The notes under the pieces were generated by a model. That model saw nothing but the letters and a program-made list of their open reading frames with translations. It had not been told where the DNA came from and made no database searches. From NCBI RefSeq assembly GCF_017581925.1, contig NZ_JAGEVG010000004.1, forward strand, positions 124,001 to 188,000: 64,000 nucleotides of DNA, given 5' to 3'. The stretch is from Gelidibacter pelagius. Lineage in GTDB: Bacteria; Bacteroidota; Bacteroidia; Flavobacteriales; Flavobacteriaceae. A program made the translations under genes and the position numbers. This document shows, piece after piece, positions 8,676 through 16,325 of this stretch (positions are counted from its first letter, which is position 1; each line of letters begins with the position of its first letter).

Positions 8676-9320
8676 ATTTAATTTGGTATTTACGTATTTC
8701 AAAATCTCTGGTCTAAAGTAATCACTTGAAAAACCAGAGCTTGGATGCTTAATGCAGAACATTAGTGGTCTATATTCTAACTTTAATCTATGTATATTAT
8801 GATTTTTATTAAAAGTAGTTTTTTCGTGAATTTCAAAATCAAATTTTCTCCAAATATTTTCCCAAAGCGTATACCCTAAAACAACAATAATTTCTGGCTT
8901 TAAGAAATCTAAAGTTTTTTTTGCTGCTGGAAAAGATAAATCCCAATCGTCTTTTTTTGGTCGCTCTCGTGGTTTTTCTCCTACTGAACCTTGTACATAA
9001 TTGAAATATGCCACAGAATGCCAAAAGTCTATTTTGTTTTCGTTAGTCGCTGGCTTTTCATTGAATGCGTTGAAAATATTAGTGTGAAATGCCTTTTTGT
9101 AAAACTTACCTTCTTCTCCATTTGCTTCTCCAATTTTCTCTTGGATTGATAATCTTGTCAGATTTTCGTTGAACCAAGCATCTTTGTCAGTTCCATAATG
9201 TGACTCTCCAAGAATGAGTATCTTTTTATTAAATATTCCACCATTCTCATAATTGTTTCCTATCCAAGGAAACCAAGTTAATCCATTATCCTTAAAGTCT
9301 TTTTTTTGGGAATCTGTCAT
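8673..9320 (-). CDS. Uracil-DNA glycosylase superfamily-like protein
   Basis: The 215-residue protein has the outline of the UDG superfamily: ILILGESHYGT near residue 30 (the place of the catalytic-loop motif), a central strand EIIVVLGYTLWENI near 145 and a C-terminal IKHPSSGF motif (the H-P-S of motif B) near 190. Proteins of this subgroup are commonly annotated as hypothetical or UDG-family and their substrate is unknown. The start ATG overlaps the stop of the upstream DUF6140 gene by one base, so they form one translational unit. Whether it removes uracil or serves phage defence is open. Confidence 0.65.
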   Translation of the reverse strand: MTDSQKKDFKDNGLTWFPWIGNNYENGGIFNKKILILGESHYGTDKDAWFNENLTRLSIQEKIGEANGEEGKFYKKAFHTNIFNAFNEKPATNENKIDFWHSVAYFNYVQGSVGEKPRERPKKDDWDLSFPAAKKTLDFLKPEIIVVLGYTLWENIWRKFDFEIHEKTTFNKNHNIHRLKLEYRPLMFCIKHPSSGFSSDYFRPEILKYVNTKLN

Positions 9321-9541
9321 TAGTTTATCTGCTCAAGTTCAAGATATGAAGAGGATAGCCTTCCAGCTCTTTTAATATCTACGCCATAAATTCTCATAAA
9401 AGCATCAACAACTTCTTTTCCACCGTTCGTCGATATTGGGTTATATGCAGTTCTGGTGGCAACTTGAACAGACATTCCTTTCTCTAATCTAATTCCATTT
9501 GTCGTAGAAGAACTTTTAACTGTAATTTTGTATAAAGCCAT
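9320..9541 (-). CDS. DUF6140-like small protein
   Basis: The 73-residue protein has the pattern I associate with DUF6140: MALYKITVKSSS at the start, then LEKGMSVQVATR, NPISTNGGKEVVDAFMRIYG and a short C-terminal strand-helix. No enzymatic motif is visible. It is followed immediately by the UDG-like gene (one-base overlap). The pair is probably accessory cargo; function is unknown. Confidence 0.7.
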   Translation of the reverse strand: MALYKITVKSSSTTNGIRLEKGMSVQVATRTAYNPISTNGGKEVVDAFMRIYGVDIKRAGRLSSSYLELEQIN

Positions 9542-9576
9542 AATTAATTGATTGTTTCTTGGTTTGTTTTAATTAT

Positions 9577-9764
9577 TGTTAACGTCTCGTATATGAAAAG
9601 TAGCGCTGAAAATAAGCGATAAATTTCGGATTATACACAAGCCAAATTTTTAAATTTTATTAATTATTTTATTTTTTGGAATTTGTCAAATTTAAAAATT
9701 TGGCGACTTCCTAAAAATGCCCAAGCCTTCGTGTTAGCAAGGACTTGCGCTATTTTTTATATAC
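9577..9764. repeat. Large nested imperfect palindrome (dispersed-repeat or attC-like element)
   Basis: Perfect 17-bp arms beginning GCCAAATTTTTAAA lie at 9641-9657 and 9688-9704. Around them sit TAGCGC (9601-9606) with GCGCTA (9747-9752), and GTATAT (9589-9594) with ATATAC (9759-9764). The whole could fold into one long hairpin. It fills the gap between the DUF6140 gene and the next gene. I recall similar repeats from flavobacterial genomes, but cannot verify copy number here. Confidence 0.7.
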
Positions 9765-9768
9765 ATTG

Positions 9769-10251
9769 TTAGCACCAGTTTTTATTCCACTTTGCGAATC
9801 GTTCGTCAATTACTTTAGCTAATTTATGATAGTTTTCCCAATTGTTTTGAACTCTAAAAATATCAGGGTCATTCGAAGCTAAAGTCAGTTCATAGTCATT
9901 TACATATTTTCCATTTTCAAAATCAAAATAATCGTTTGTGAAATTATAACCAACTTTATTCAAGAGTTCTCCAATTAATACTCCGTCCCAATTCATATAC
10001 AACTCGGAAGGTAACATTTTTTCATTTTTAGTCAGTTCAATTTCTTCGCGATTTTCTTCCATAAAGAATTCGCTATACAAATCATTTTTTATTATCCACG
10101 CAAAAAATAATCCAGTATGAATATATGCTTGTTCCTCATCAAGTCCCGCCTCAGATATTGTTTCAAAATGATATTTCGCTTTATCAAACACAAAACTTTC
10201 GTCAACTTCTTTTAATTCAGTCTTTTTTTTCTTAAATAATCCTCCGAACAT
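9769..10251 (-). CDS. DUF7832-like hypothetical protein in a cassette-like setting
   Basis: About 160 residues from the ATG at 10251 (a TTG four codons upstream is also open). After a basic N-terminus (LFKKKKTEL) it has KAKYHF near residue 28 and EEQAYIHTGLFFAWIIKNDL near 45, the signature of the DUF7832 domain, some members of which look like immunity proteins. The rest is acidic and helical. It is bounded by an inverted repeat, GTTAGCACCA (9768-9777) against TGGTGCTAAC (10266-10275), as if moved as a unit. No partner toxin is adjacent. Confidence 0.6.
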   Translation of the reverse strand: MFGGLFKKKKTELKEVDESFVFDKAKYHFETISEAGLDEEQAYIHTGLFFAWIIKNDLYSEFFMEENREEIELTKNEKMLPSELYMNWDGVLIGELLNKVGYNFTNDYFDFENGKYVNDYELTLASNDPDIFRVQNNWENYHKLAKVIDERFAKWNKNWC

Positions 10252-10265
10252 ATTTTTTTTCAAAT

Positions 10266-10292
10266 TGGTGCTAACTTGTTTATACCAGCACC
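10266..10292. repeat. Inverted repeat bordering the cassette-like gene
   Basis: GGTGCT (10267-10272) and AGCACC (10287-10292) form a small hairpin. The 10-mer TGGTGCTAAC at 10266-10275 is also the reverse complement of 9768-9777, beyond the other end of the gene. Confidence 0.6.
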
Positions 10293-10530
10293 AAACCTAC
10301 CGGTAAGACCTCTTTGATAGTGTATCAATAGTTTTAATGCCCTTAATTGAGTTAGCAATATAAATCTAATTTTAAATTTTTTTATAGTTTGATTAACCTT
10401 AATCCATTTTTGGAATGAAAACCTAAAAGAAATAGCTTGATTGATTTTTGGCTAACCTGAATACGTATTCGTCTTTATAATTACTTACATTAAATACTCA
10501 TATCTTCGGAGAGGTTTGTACAATTATTTT

Positions 10531-13500
10531 TTATTTCCCCGCAAAAAACGCCGCCAAGTTCTCACTCTGTGCTAACACCTTATCAGCTTCCAATTTTGCT
10601 AAATCTGGTGGATAGCCGTAACGCATTAAAATCTTTTTAACGGTGAGCCTTAATTTGGCGCGAACGTCATCTCTGTTTTGCCAATCTACCGTGGCATTGT
10701 TTCTGACGACATCAACGATGGTATGAATGAGTTCTCTCATCTTTTCATCGTCCAGCATTTTCGTGGAGTCGTTTTGAGACAGCACGGTGTAAAAGGCGTA
10801 TTCTTCAGGAGTCAAATTGAGATCTACGCTCTTTTGATCTTCCAAACGCATTTCTTTAGCCATTTCAGAAAGCTCTGCGAGGACTTGTGCTGAATCTATT
10901 TGATTGTTGTGGTATCTTTTAACGATAGATTCTAACATCTCTGAAAAACGCTTCCCTTGTGCAATGTTCTTGACTTTACGTATCCTTACTTCATCGCTCA
11001 ATAACTTTTTAAGCAATTCGTAAGCAACGTTTTTTTGTTGCATGTTTTTTACTTCCAATAAAAACTCATCTGAAAGAATGCTTACCGACGGACTTTCTAT
11101 TCCTGCGGCTTGAAATATATCAATGATGCCATCACTGCCCAACTTATCGTCAATAATCTGTTTGATGGCGGTTTCAACTTCGTAATCTGAAATAACGGTA
11201 TTTCCAGAAAATTTATTGATTCGGCTTTTAATGGCTTGGAAAAAAGCCACATCATCTTTGATTTTATTGGCTTCTGCACTGGGAACAGACATAGCATACA
11301 ATTTAGACAATAGCGTCACTTCTTTTAAGAAACGATCTTTAAGTTTTGGCGTTGCTAAAATAAAGTTCTGCGCTCCTAAAATAATTTGTAAACGCCTGGA
11401 AACTTCTGATGTGAAATAACTCCGATAATCAAAACCTGGAAACATTTGATCCACCACTTCATATTTCTCAAGCATGCCTGCAATCGCTTCTCTAATATCA
11501 ACAACAGGACTGCCTTCGCCACCGCTTTGTAAATAAACCGCCATGGCATTACGCAAATCTTGACCTATTCCAATATAGTCGACAATTAAACCGCCGGGCT
11601 TATCGCCGTAAACACGGTTCACTCTTGCAATGGCTTGCATTAAGTTGGCTCCTTGCATTTTTTTATCCACGTATAAGGTGTGCAAACTTGGCGCATCAAA
11701 ACCTGTGAGCCACATATCACGGACAATGACCAATTGTAACGGATCGTTTTTGTCTTTCATTCGCAAAGCCAATTCCTTGCGTTGTCTTTTGGTGGTGTGG
11801 TGTGGTTGAAATATTGGAAGATCATCAGACGAACTAGTCATGACTACTTTTATATTTCCTTGGGTTAAATCCTCGTTATGCCATTCAGGGCGAAGTGCAA
11901 CGATTTCATTATAAAGCAAAACACAAATTCTGCGTGTCATGCCCACAATCATAGCCTTGCCCACAAACACTTCTTGCCGTGCTTCAAAATGTGCTACTAA
12001 ATCTTTTGCGATATCTTTGATGCGCTCTGGATGTCCAATAACCGCTTCAATAGTTGCCGTTCTCTTTTTTACGTACTCTAATTGTTCTTCAGAAACATGC
12101 GCAATGGCATTGATTTCTTCATCTATGGTGGATGCCGTTTGTGCATCGAGTTTAATTTTTACCAAGCGGGATTCATAACTTATTGGTACTGTGGCACCAT
12201 CATCTACGGCTTGTTTGATATCGTAAACGTCAATATAATCCCCAAAAACGGCTGGTGTTGACTTGTCTTCTTTTTCAATGGGTGTTCCTGTAAAACCGAT
12301 GTAGGAAGCATTGGGTAGCGCATCTCTCAAATATTTGGCATTGCCATAACGGATTTCACTTCCTTCTTCCGTTTCGACTTCACGCGCTTTAAAACCGTAT
12401 TGGCTTCGGTGGGCTTCATCGGCAACGACGACGATGTTCGTGCGTTCTGATAAAGTATCAAACACATTGCCTTCGTCGGGTGAGAACTTTTGGATGGTGG
12501 TGAAAATAACGCCACCGCCACTCACATTTAATAGTTCTTTGATATGATCTCGGTTTTGCGCCTGTACCGGAGTTTGACGTAATAATTCTTTACAGTTTCC
12601 AAAGGTGGAAAAGAGCTGATCATCCAAATCGTTTCTATCGGTAAGGATAACGATGGTCGGATTGCCCATGGCGGGATGGGTTACTATTTGTCCACTATAA
12701 AACACCATCGACAGTGATTTTCCTGATCCTTGTGTATGCCAGACCACACCAATTTTACGGTCGCCAACTTCGGCGTGTGTGGCTCTTACGGTTTGGTCTA
12801 CCGCTTTTTGAACGGCATAATATTGATGGTAAGCCGCTACTTTTTTAATCTTGACTTGAAATATTAAGCCTGTGTTTTTATCCTTTTTTTCTTCTTGCTC
12901 AAAAACAGTACAATAGCGAATGAGTTCGACCAGTGTTTTTTTATTGAGCATGTGCTCGGTTAATATTTGTAAATCTGTGCGCGGATCATTGGGCAGTGGA
13001 GTAGGGGCTTTCCAACTTAAATATCTCGAAAACGGTGCGGATAAACTCGAAGTTTTGGCATCAATACCATCACTGATAATGCAAATGCTGTTGAAATAAA
13101 AAATACTGGGTGTTGCCGTTTTGTAATTCTGAATTTGTTGGTGCGCTCTGATCAAAGTGGCTTGCTCGTCGGTGGCATTTTTAAGTTCGGCAAAAACCAA
13201 AGGCAAGCCGTTCACGAAAATGACCACATCAAAACGTTTTTCGTTATTATTTTCTTTAACCACTAGTTGATTGACTGCCCAAAAACTATTGTTCTCTGGC
13301 TGAACCACATCTAATAATTTTATATTGATACCGCGAGTTCTGCCGTCTTTGTAATATTCTACAGTAACGCCATTGGAGAGGTAGGTATGGAAACGCTCGT
13401 TGTTTTCCATAATGTCCAAAGTGCCCAAGTTGCGTACTTTTTGAAAAGCTTCTATTCTGGCTACCTCTGGCACCTCAGGGTTAAGCTTTTGAATGGCGTT

Positions 13501-13656
13501 TTTTAATTGCTGTTCCAATAACACCGACTCAAAACTCTCACGTTGCGGATTATTGCTGTAAGGTGCAATATCTGGACCATAATGACACGTGTAGCCTTGC
13601 CCAACTAATTGCTCTATAAAAGATTGTTCGATGGTGTTTTCGGTGATTTTAGTCAT
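10531..13656 (-). CDS. hsdR: Type I restriction enzyme, R (endonuclease/translocase) subunit
   Basis: About 1041 residues from the ATG at 13656 (the frame also opens at a TTG, 13668). It cuts DNA after ATP-driven translocation, together with HsdM and HsdS. The N-terminal nuclease domain shows the PD-(D/E)xK core (LPLVFAELKN, then an IQNY helix). SF2 helicase motifs follow: HTQGSGKS (Walker A), VVADEAHRSQYG (DEAH box), GFTGTPIEKED (motif III), VIVRDMWLTGFDAP (V) and QAIARVNRVYGDKPGG (VI). The C-terminal ~250 residues form the helical subunit-binding region. Length and motifs are complete. Its start overlaps the end of the ApeA-like gene by 8 bp. Confidence 0.96.
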   Translation of the reverse strand: MTKITENTIEQSFIEQLVGQGYTCHYGPDIAPYSNNPQRESFESVLLEQQLKNAIQKLNPEVPEVARIEAFQKVRNLGTLDIMENNERFHTYLSNGVTVEYYKDGRTRGINIKLLDVVQPENNSFWAVNQLVVKENNNEKRFDVVIFVNGLPLVFAELKNATDEQATLIRAHQQIQNYKTATPSIFYFNSICIISDGIDAKTSSLSAPFSRYLSWKAPTPLPNDPRTDLQILTEHMLNKKTLVELIRYCTVFEQEEKKDKNTGLIFQVKIKKVAAYHQYYAVQKAVDQTVRATHAEVGDRKIGVVWHTQGSGKSLSMVFYSGQIVTHPAMGNPTIVILTDRNDLDDQLFSTFGNCKELLRQTPVQAQNRDHIKELLNVSGGGVIFTTIQKFSPDEGNVFDTLSERTNIVVVADEAHRSQYGFKAREVETEEGSEIRYGNAKYLRDALPNASYIGFTGTPIEKEDKSTPAVFGDYIDVYDIKQAVDDGATVPISYESRLVKIKLDAQTASTIDEEINAIAHVSEEQLEYVKKRTATIEAVIGHPERIKDIAKDLVAHFEARQEVFVGKAMIVGMTRRICVLLYNEIVALRPEWHNEDLTQGNIKVVMTSSSDDLPIFQPHHTTKRQRKELALRMKDKNDPLQLVIVRDMWLTGFDAPSLHTLYVDKKMQGANLMQAIARVNRVYGDKPGGLIVDYIGIGQDLRNAMAVYLQSGGEGSPVVDIREAIAGMLEKYEVVDQMFPGFDYRSYFTSEVSRRLQIILGAQNFILATPKLKDRFLKEVTLLSKLYAMSVPSAEANKIKDDVAFFQAIKSRINKFSGNTVISDYEVETAIKQIIDDKLGSDGIIDIFQAAGIESPSVSILSDEFLLEVKNMQQKNVAYELLKKLLSDEVRIRKVKNIAQGKRFSEMLESIVKRYHNNQIDSAQVLAELSEMAKEMRLEDQKSVDLNLTPEEYAFYTVLSQNDSTKMLDDEKMRELIHTIVDVVRNNATVDWQNRDDVRAKLRLTVKKILMRYGYPPDLAKLEADKVLAQSENLAAFFAGK

Positions 13657-15046
13657 TGTTATTATCAAATATTAGACTATTATGAAAAGTAATATGTAAT
13701 TGCTTATTTATAACTTCGTGATCAAAACCAAGTTCAAACATTAAAATTGCCTGAATAACCACTCTAAGCTTTTTTGTCATTCTACTTAATTCGATAACAT
13801 CAGTAATTACAAGCTCTTTATTTTGAACCTTTTCATGAACATGAAAGTGTCTTGTTTCTACAACATTATCAATGAATTTTTCAACGTCATCGACAAGACC
13901 ATTTAAGCTTTGGTTATGAACTTCAAACAAATGTTCTAATCGTTGCTTTAGGCTATTCTCAGTGTGTTTTCTTAATCTTGATTCTAACCATTGAATATGT
14001 CTTTTGTTGTGAATTTGATCCAAAATCTCTTTTCGAATCTTAAGGTAGTTTTCGTTTTTATGATTGAATCCACCATACTTAGTACGATGATAAACCTCTA
14101 AACCAAAAACATAATTTAAGAATTTATCTTCAGTATAAAGAAAGTCGTTATAGAGCGTGCCAAAAAAGTTGTTTATGGTAAATTTGAGATCATCGTATTT
14201 ATCAAACCAATTTTGAAAAACCTGATGTACATTGTCCTTTAGAAAGTCATAGCCTAATAACATTTGCATTGAGTTATGTATTTTTATAGGGTTATTAAAA
14301 TTGTTTTGAAATTTATCTTTCCATAAATAATCAAAATAAACACCCTCACTATTTTGCCAACCAACACTAATCCTTCTTATTTTTATAGGTGTTCCAATAG
14401 CTAGAGTAAAAAAATTTCTAATCTTTTTAGAAGTTTCTCTTATTTCTGTCAAACTTTTCTGTTCTAAAAACTCTAATTTTAAAAATGCTGATTGACTACA
14501 GTTAAAATGTGAATTTGTCGGATGTTTATATGAAATAACTGTGAGTAGTTTTAATGTGAAATCTTGGTTCTCAAATAAAATAATTGGTTCCGGCTGTTTG
14601 TAACGAAGAGAGAAATTATGAAGTTTATTATTTTGTTCGTTTGGGTATGATATATCAAAACTATTAGTATCTATCCATTCATTCAGAAATTGAGGGTCTA
14701 GTATAATGCTATCAAACTTAAGAGTATCACTTAGCTCAGATGAGACGGATTTTAAGATGAAACTTGCATGAAGCTTATAGTATGTTAATTTATTTAGTGA
14801 ATTACTTACAACTATTGAGTTTAAAAGTTTAAAAGAATAATCGTAATTTGAGTCCTCCTCTCTTGCAATACCTATAATTAATTCGAACTCTCTGATGGTT
14901 CGAAAATTTACTATTACACTACCGCTTTTGAAAGTATCAAGTAATTGTAAAATGTAATCTCCATTATTATGAATTGTTAAGGTGCCGGGTATGCTGTTTT
15001 TTTCATGTCCTGGTAACCACCAATAACCTATATAAGCTTTTGTCAT
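13649..15046 (-). CDS. ApeA-like HEPN anti-phage protein
   Basis: The 465-residue protein starts with GYWWLPGHEKNSIPGTLTI, which matches the beta-rich ApeA N-terminal domain 1. The C-terminal helical region carries an R-x4-H HEPN ribonuclease motif, RHFHVH, near residue 400. ApeA proteins are single-gene anti-phage systems that probably cleave RNA upon infection. Here the gene lies between hsdS and hsdR on the same strand and overlaps hsdR by 8 bp, so it is part of the restriction operon. The family assignment is by recognised start motif, length and HEPN motif; activity is inferred. Confidence 0.75.
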   Translation of the reverse strand: MTKAYIGYWWLPGHEKNSIPGTLTIHNNGDYILQLLDTFKSGSVIVNFRTIREFELIIGIAREEDSNYDYSFKLLNSIVVSNSLNKLTYYKLHASFILKSVSSELSDTLKFDSIILDPQFLNEWIDTNSFDISYPNEQNNKLHNFSLRYKQPEPIILFENQDFTLKLLTVISYKHPTNSHFNCSQSAFLKLEFLEQKSLTEIRETSKKIRNFFTLAIGTPIKIRRISVGWQNSEGVYFDYLWKDKFQNNFNNPIKIHNSMQMLLGYDFLKDNVHQVFQNWFDKYDDLKFTINNFFGTLYNDFLYTEDKFLNYVFGLEVYHRTKYGGFNHKNENYLKIRKEILDQIHNKRHIQWLESRLRKHTENSLKQRLEHLFEVHNQSLNGLVDDVEKFIDNVVETRHFHVHEKVQNKELVITDVIELSRMTKKLRVVIQAILMFELGFDHEVINKQLHITFHNSLIFDNNND

Positions 15047-15053
15047 GTTCCCT

Positions 15054-15158
15054 TTAGGTTTTATATTCAGGATTTGACCACTCTAAAAGCGATGCTGTGA
15101 ATGCATCTTGACTTAACTCACTGCCAGCATGTTTAAATATATTCGGCGTTTCTATCAT
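15054..15158 (-). pseudogene. Remnant of a PD-(D/E)xK nuclease-superfamily gene (N-terminus only)
   Basis: A 34-codon frame from ATG 15158 to TAA 15054 encodes MIETPNIFKHAGSELSQDAF and ends ASLLEWSNPEYKT. This closely recalls the N-terminus of PDDEXK_10-type nuclease-superfamily proteins (F-x-x-A-x-SELSQDAF...LLEWA). The rest of that gene is absent; the ApeA-like gene begins 7 bp after the stop. It may be a deletion scar or a kept leader peptide. Confidence 0.55.
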
Positions 15159-15164
15159 GATTGA

Positions 15165-16325
15165 TTATAATTTCACTCTTAATTCCCCACTCATTAATTT
15201 TGATAATAAAGTGTCTCTGGTTTTACTTAAGGATTGGATTTGTGAAATATTGAAATTGATTTTTGTATAAAATGAACTAATTATATTATTGAATTCGTTC
15301 ATTATATTGTTTTCTGGAATAATTAGTGGAATCTGATTTAATACGTTTGTTGTTAGACTCGGAACCGCGGAACCAACATTCATTGCCGATAGATCAATTG
15401 ATTTTAAAAATAAATAAATAAATCTTCCTTGAATTGGATTTTTTATTTTACTATAAAACATTGTATCAACAGACCAGAAAGGTTGATTTAAATAAAACAA
15501 ATTAGTTAATGTACCTTTTCGAGGAATTAGGATAGACTCTTTTTTATAAAGCGGTTTTTCAACATATCGCATAATTCCACCAGAACCATATAGCGGATAA
15601 TCTCCATCTTGTAAATGTTTATGGTCTTTGCCATATTTAATATCTAATAAATCTGACAACTTCCCAACCCGCCATCCCTCAGGCAATTCATCTTCTAACT
15701 GATATTTCCCAAACCATTCGTTAAAAATAGTTTGTGCGGTTTGCTCTAAGGTGTCATTTTGAGCACGTAGATTTTCTATTTTATCGTCAAAAGCGGTTAA
15801 GACATTGGCTATGGCTTTTTGTTCTGGGCGAGGGGGGAGATTAATATTTATATAATCAAAAGTTTTTGTGGTAATGGTGTCAAATACTGCTCCATAGGTG
15901 TTTTGGTTAATCTGTTTTAAACTGAATTTTAGTAAATAAAATATAAAATCTATTTCGGAGAGGTTTTCAATGTTTCTTATTCCATAGCAAGATTGATTAA
16001 AAGTCATTTCTCTTTTTAATTGTGCCATCGCACCAACCGTTCCTCTTGCAGAAATTATGATGTCGCCTTTATTCAAAAGTTTTGTTGAACTTTTTTCAAG
16101 TCCTAAAGAAGTTATCGTTTTTTCTGTGGAGCTCACCCATCTGTTATCGTCATTAAAATCAACTACAGATAACCAAGGTATCTCACCATTCCAATATTCG
16201 GGAACGGAAGTTTTGGGTGTTCCGCCACCTATAATTTTAATGACTTTGCCTAAAGTGGTCTCCACCCATCCTTCAGAAATACTTCGGCTGCGCTCAGCAC
16301 TAGTTTTATTTTTCACTTGACTCAT
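15165..16325 (-). CDS. hsdS: Type I restriction-modification specificity subunit
   Basis: The 386-residue HsdS sets the DNA target. It shows two target-recognition halves: the first begins GWVETTLGKVIKIIGGGTPK and ends at the central conserved helix LPPRPEQKAIANVLTAFDD, and the second begins GWRVGKLSDLLDIKYGK and ends SKLMSGELRVKL. Its start overlaps the hsdM stop (ATGA). Residues 8-17, SAERSRSISE, come from a CTTCGGCTGCGCTCAGC-type stretch that looks like a dispersed flavobacterial repeat read in frame before the first domain. Both halves are intact. Confidence 0.93.
   Translation of the reverse strand: MSQVKNKTSAERSRSISEGWVETTLGKVIKIIGGGTPKTSVPEYWNGEIPWLSVVDFNDDNRWVSSTEKTITSLGLEKSSTKLLNKGDIIISARGTVGAMAQLKREMTFNQSCYGIRNIENLSEIDFIFYLLKFSLKQINQNTYGAVFDTITTKTFDYININLPPRPEQKAIANVLTAFDDKIENLRAQNDTLEQTAQTIFNEWFGKYQLEDELPEGWRVGKLSDLLDIKYGKDHKHLQDGDYPLYGSGGIMRYVEKPLYKKESILIPRKGTLTNLFYLNQPFWSVDTMFYSKIKNPIQGRFIYLFLKSIDLSAMNVGSAVPSLTTNVLNQIPLIIPENNIMNEFNNIISSFYTKINFNISQIQSLSKTRDTLLSKLMSGELRVKL

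Noticed and set aside
9768-10292. An integron attC site around the DUF7832-like gene
   Set aside because: The borders GTTAGCA and TGCTAAC do not fit the RYYYAAC/GTTRRRY consensus, and no integron integrase is present in the window.
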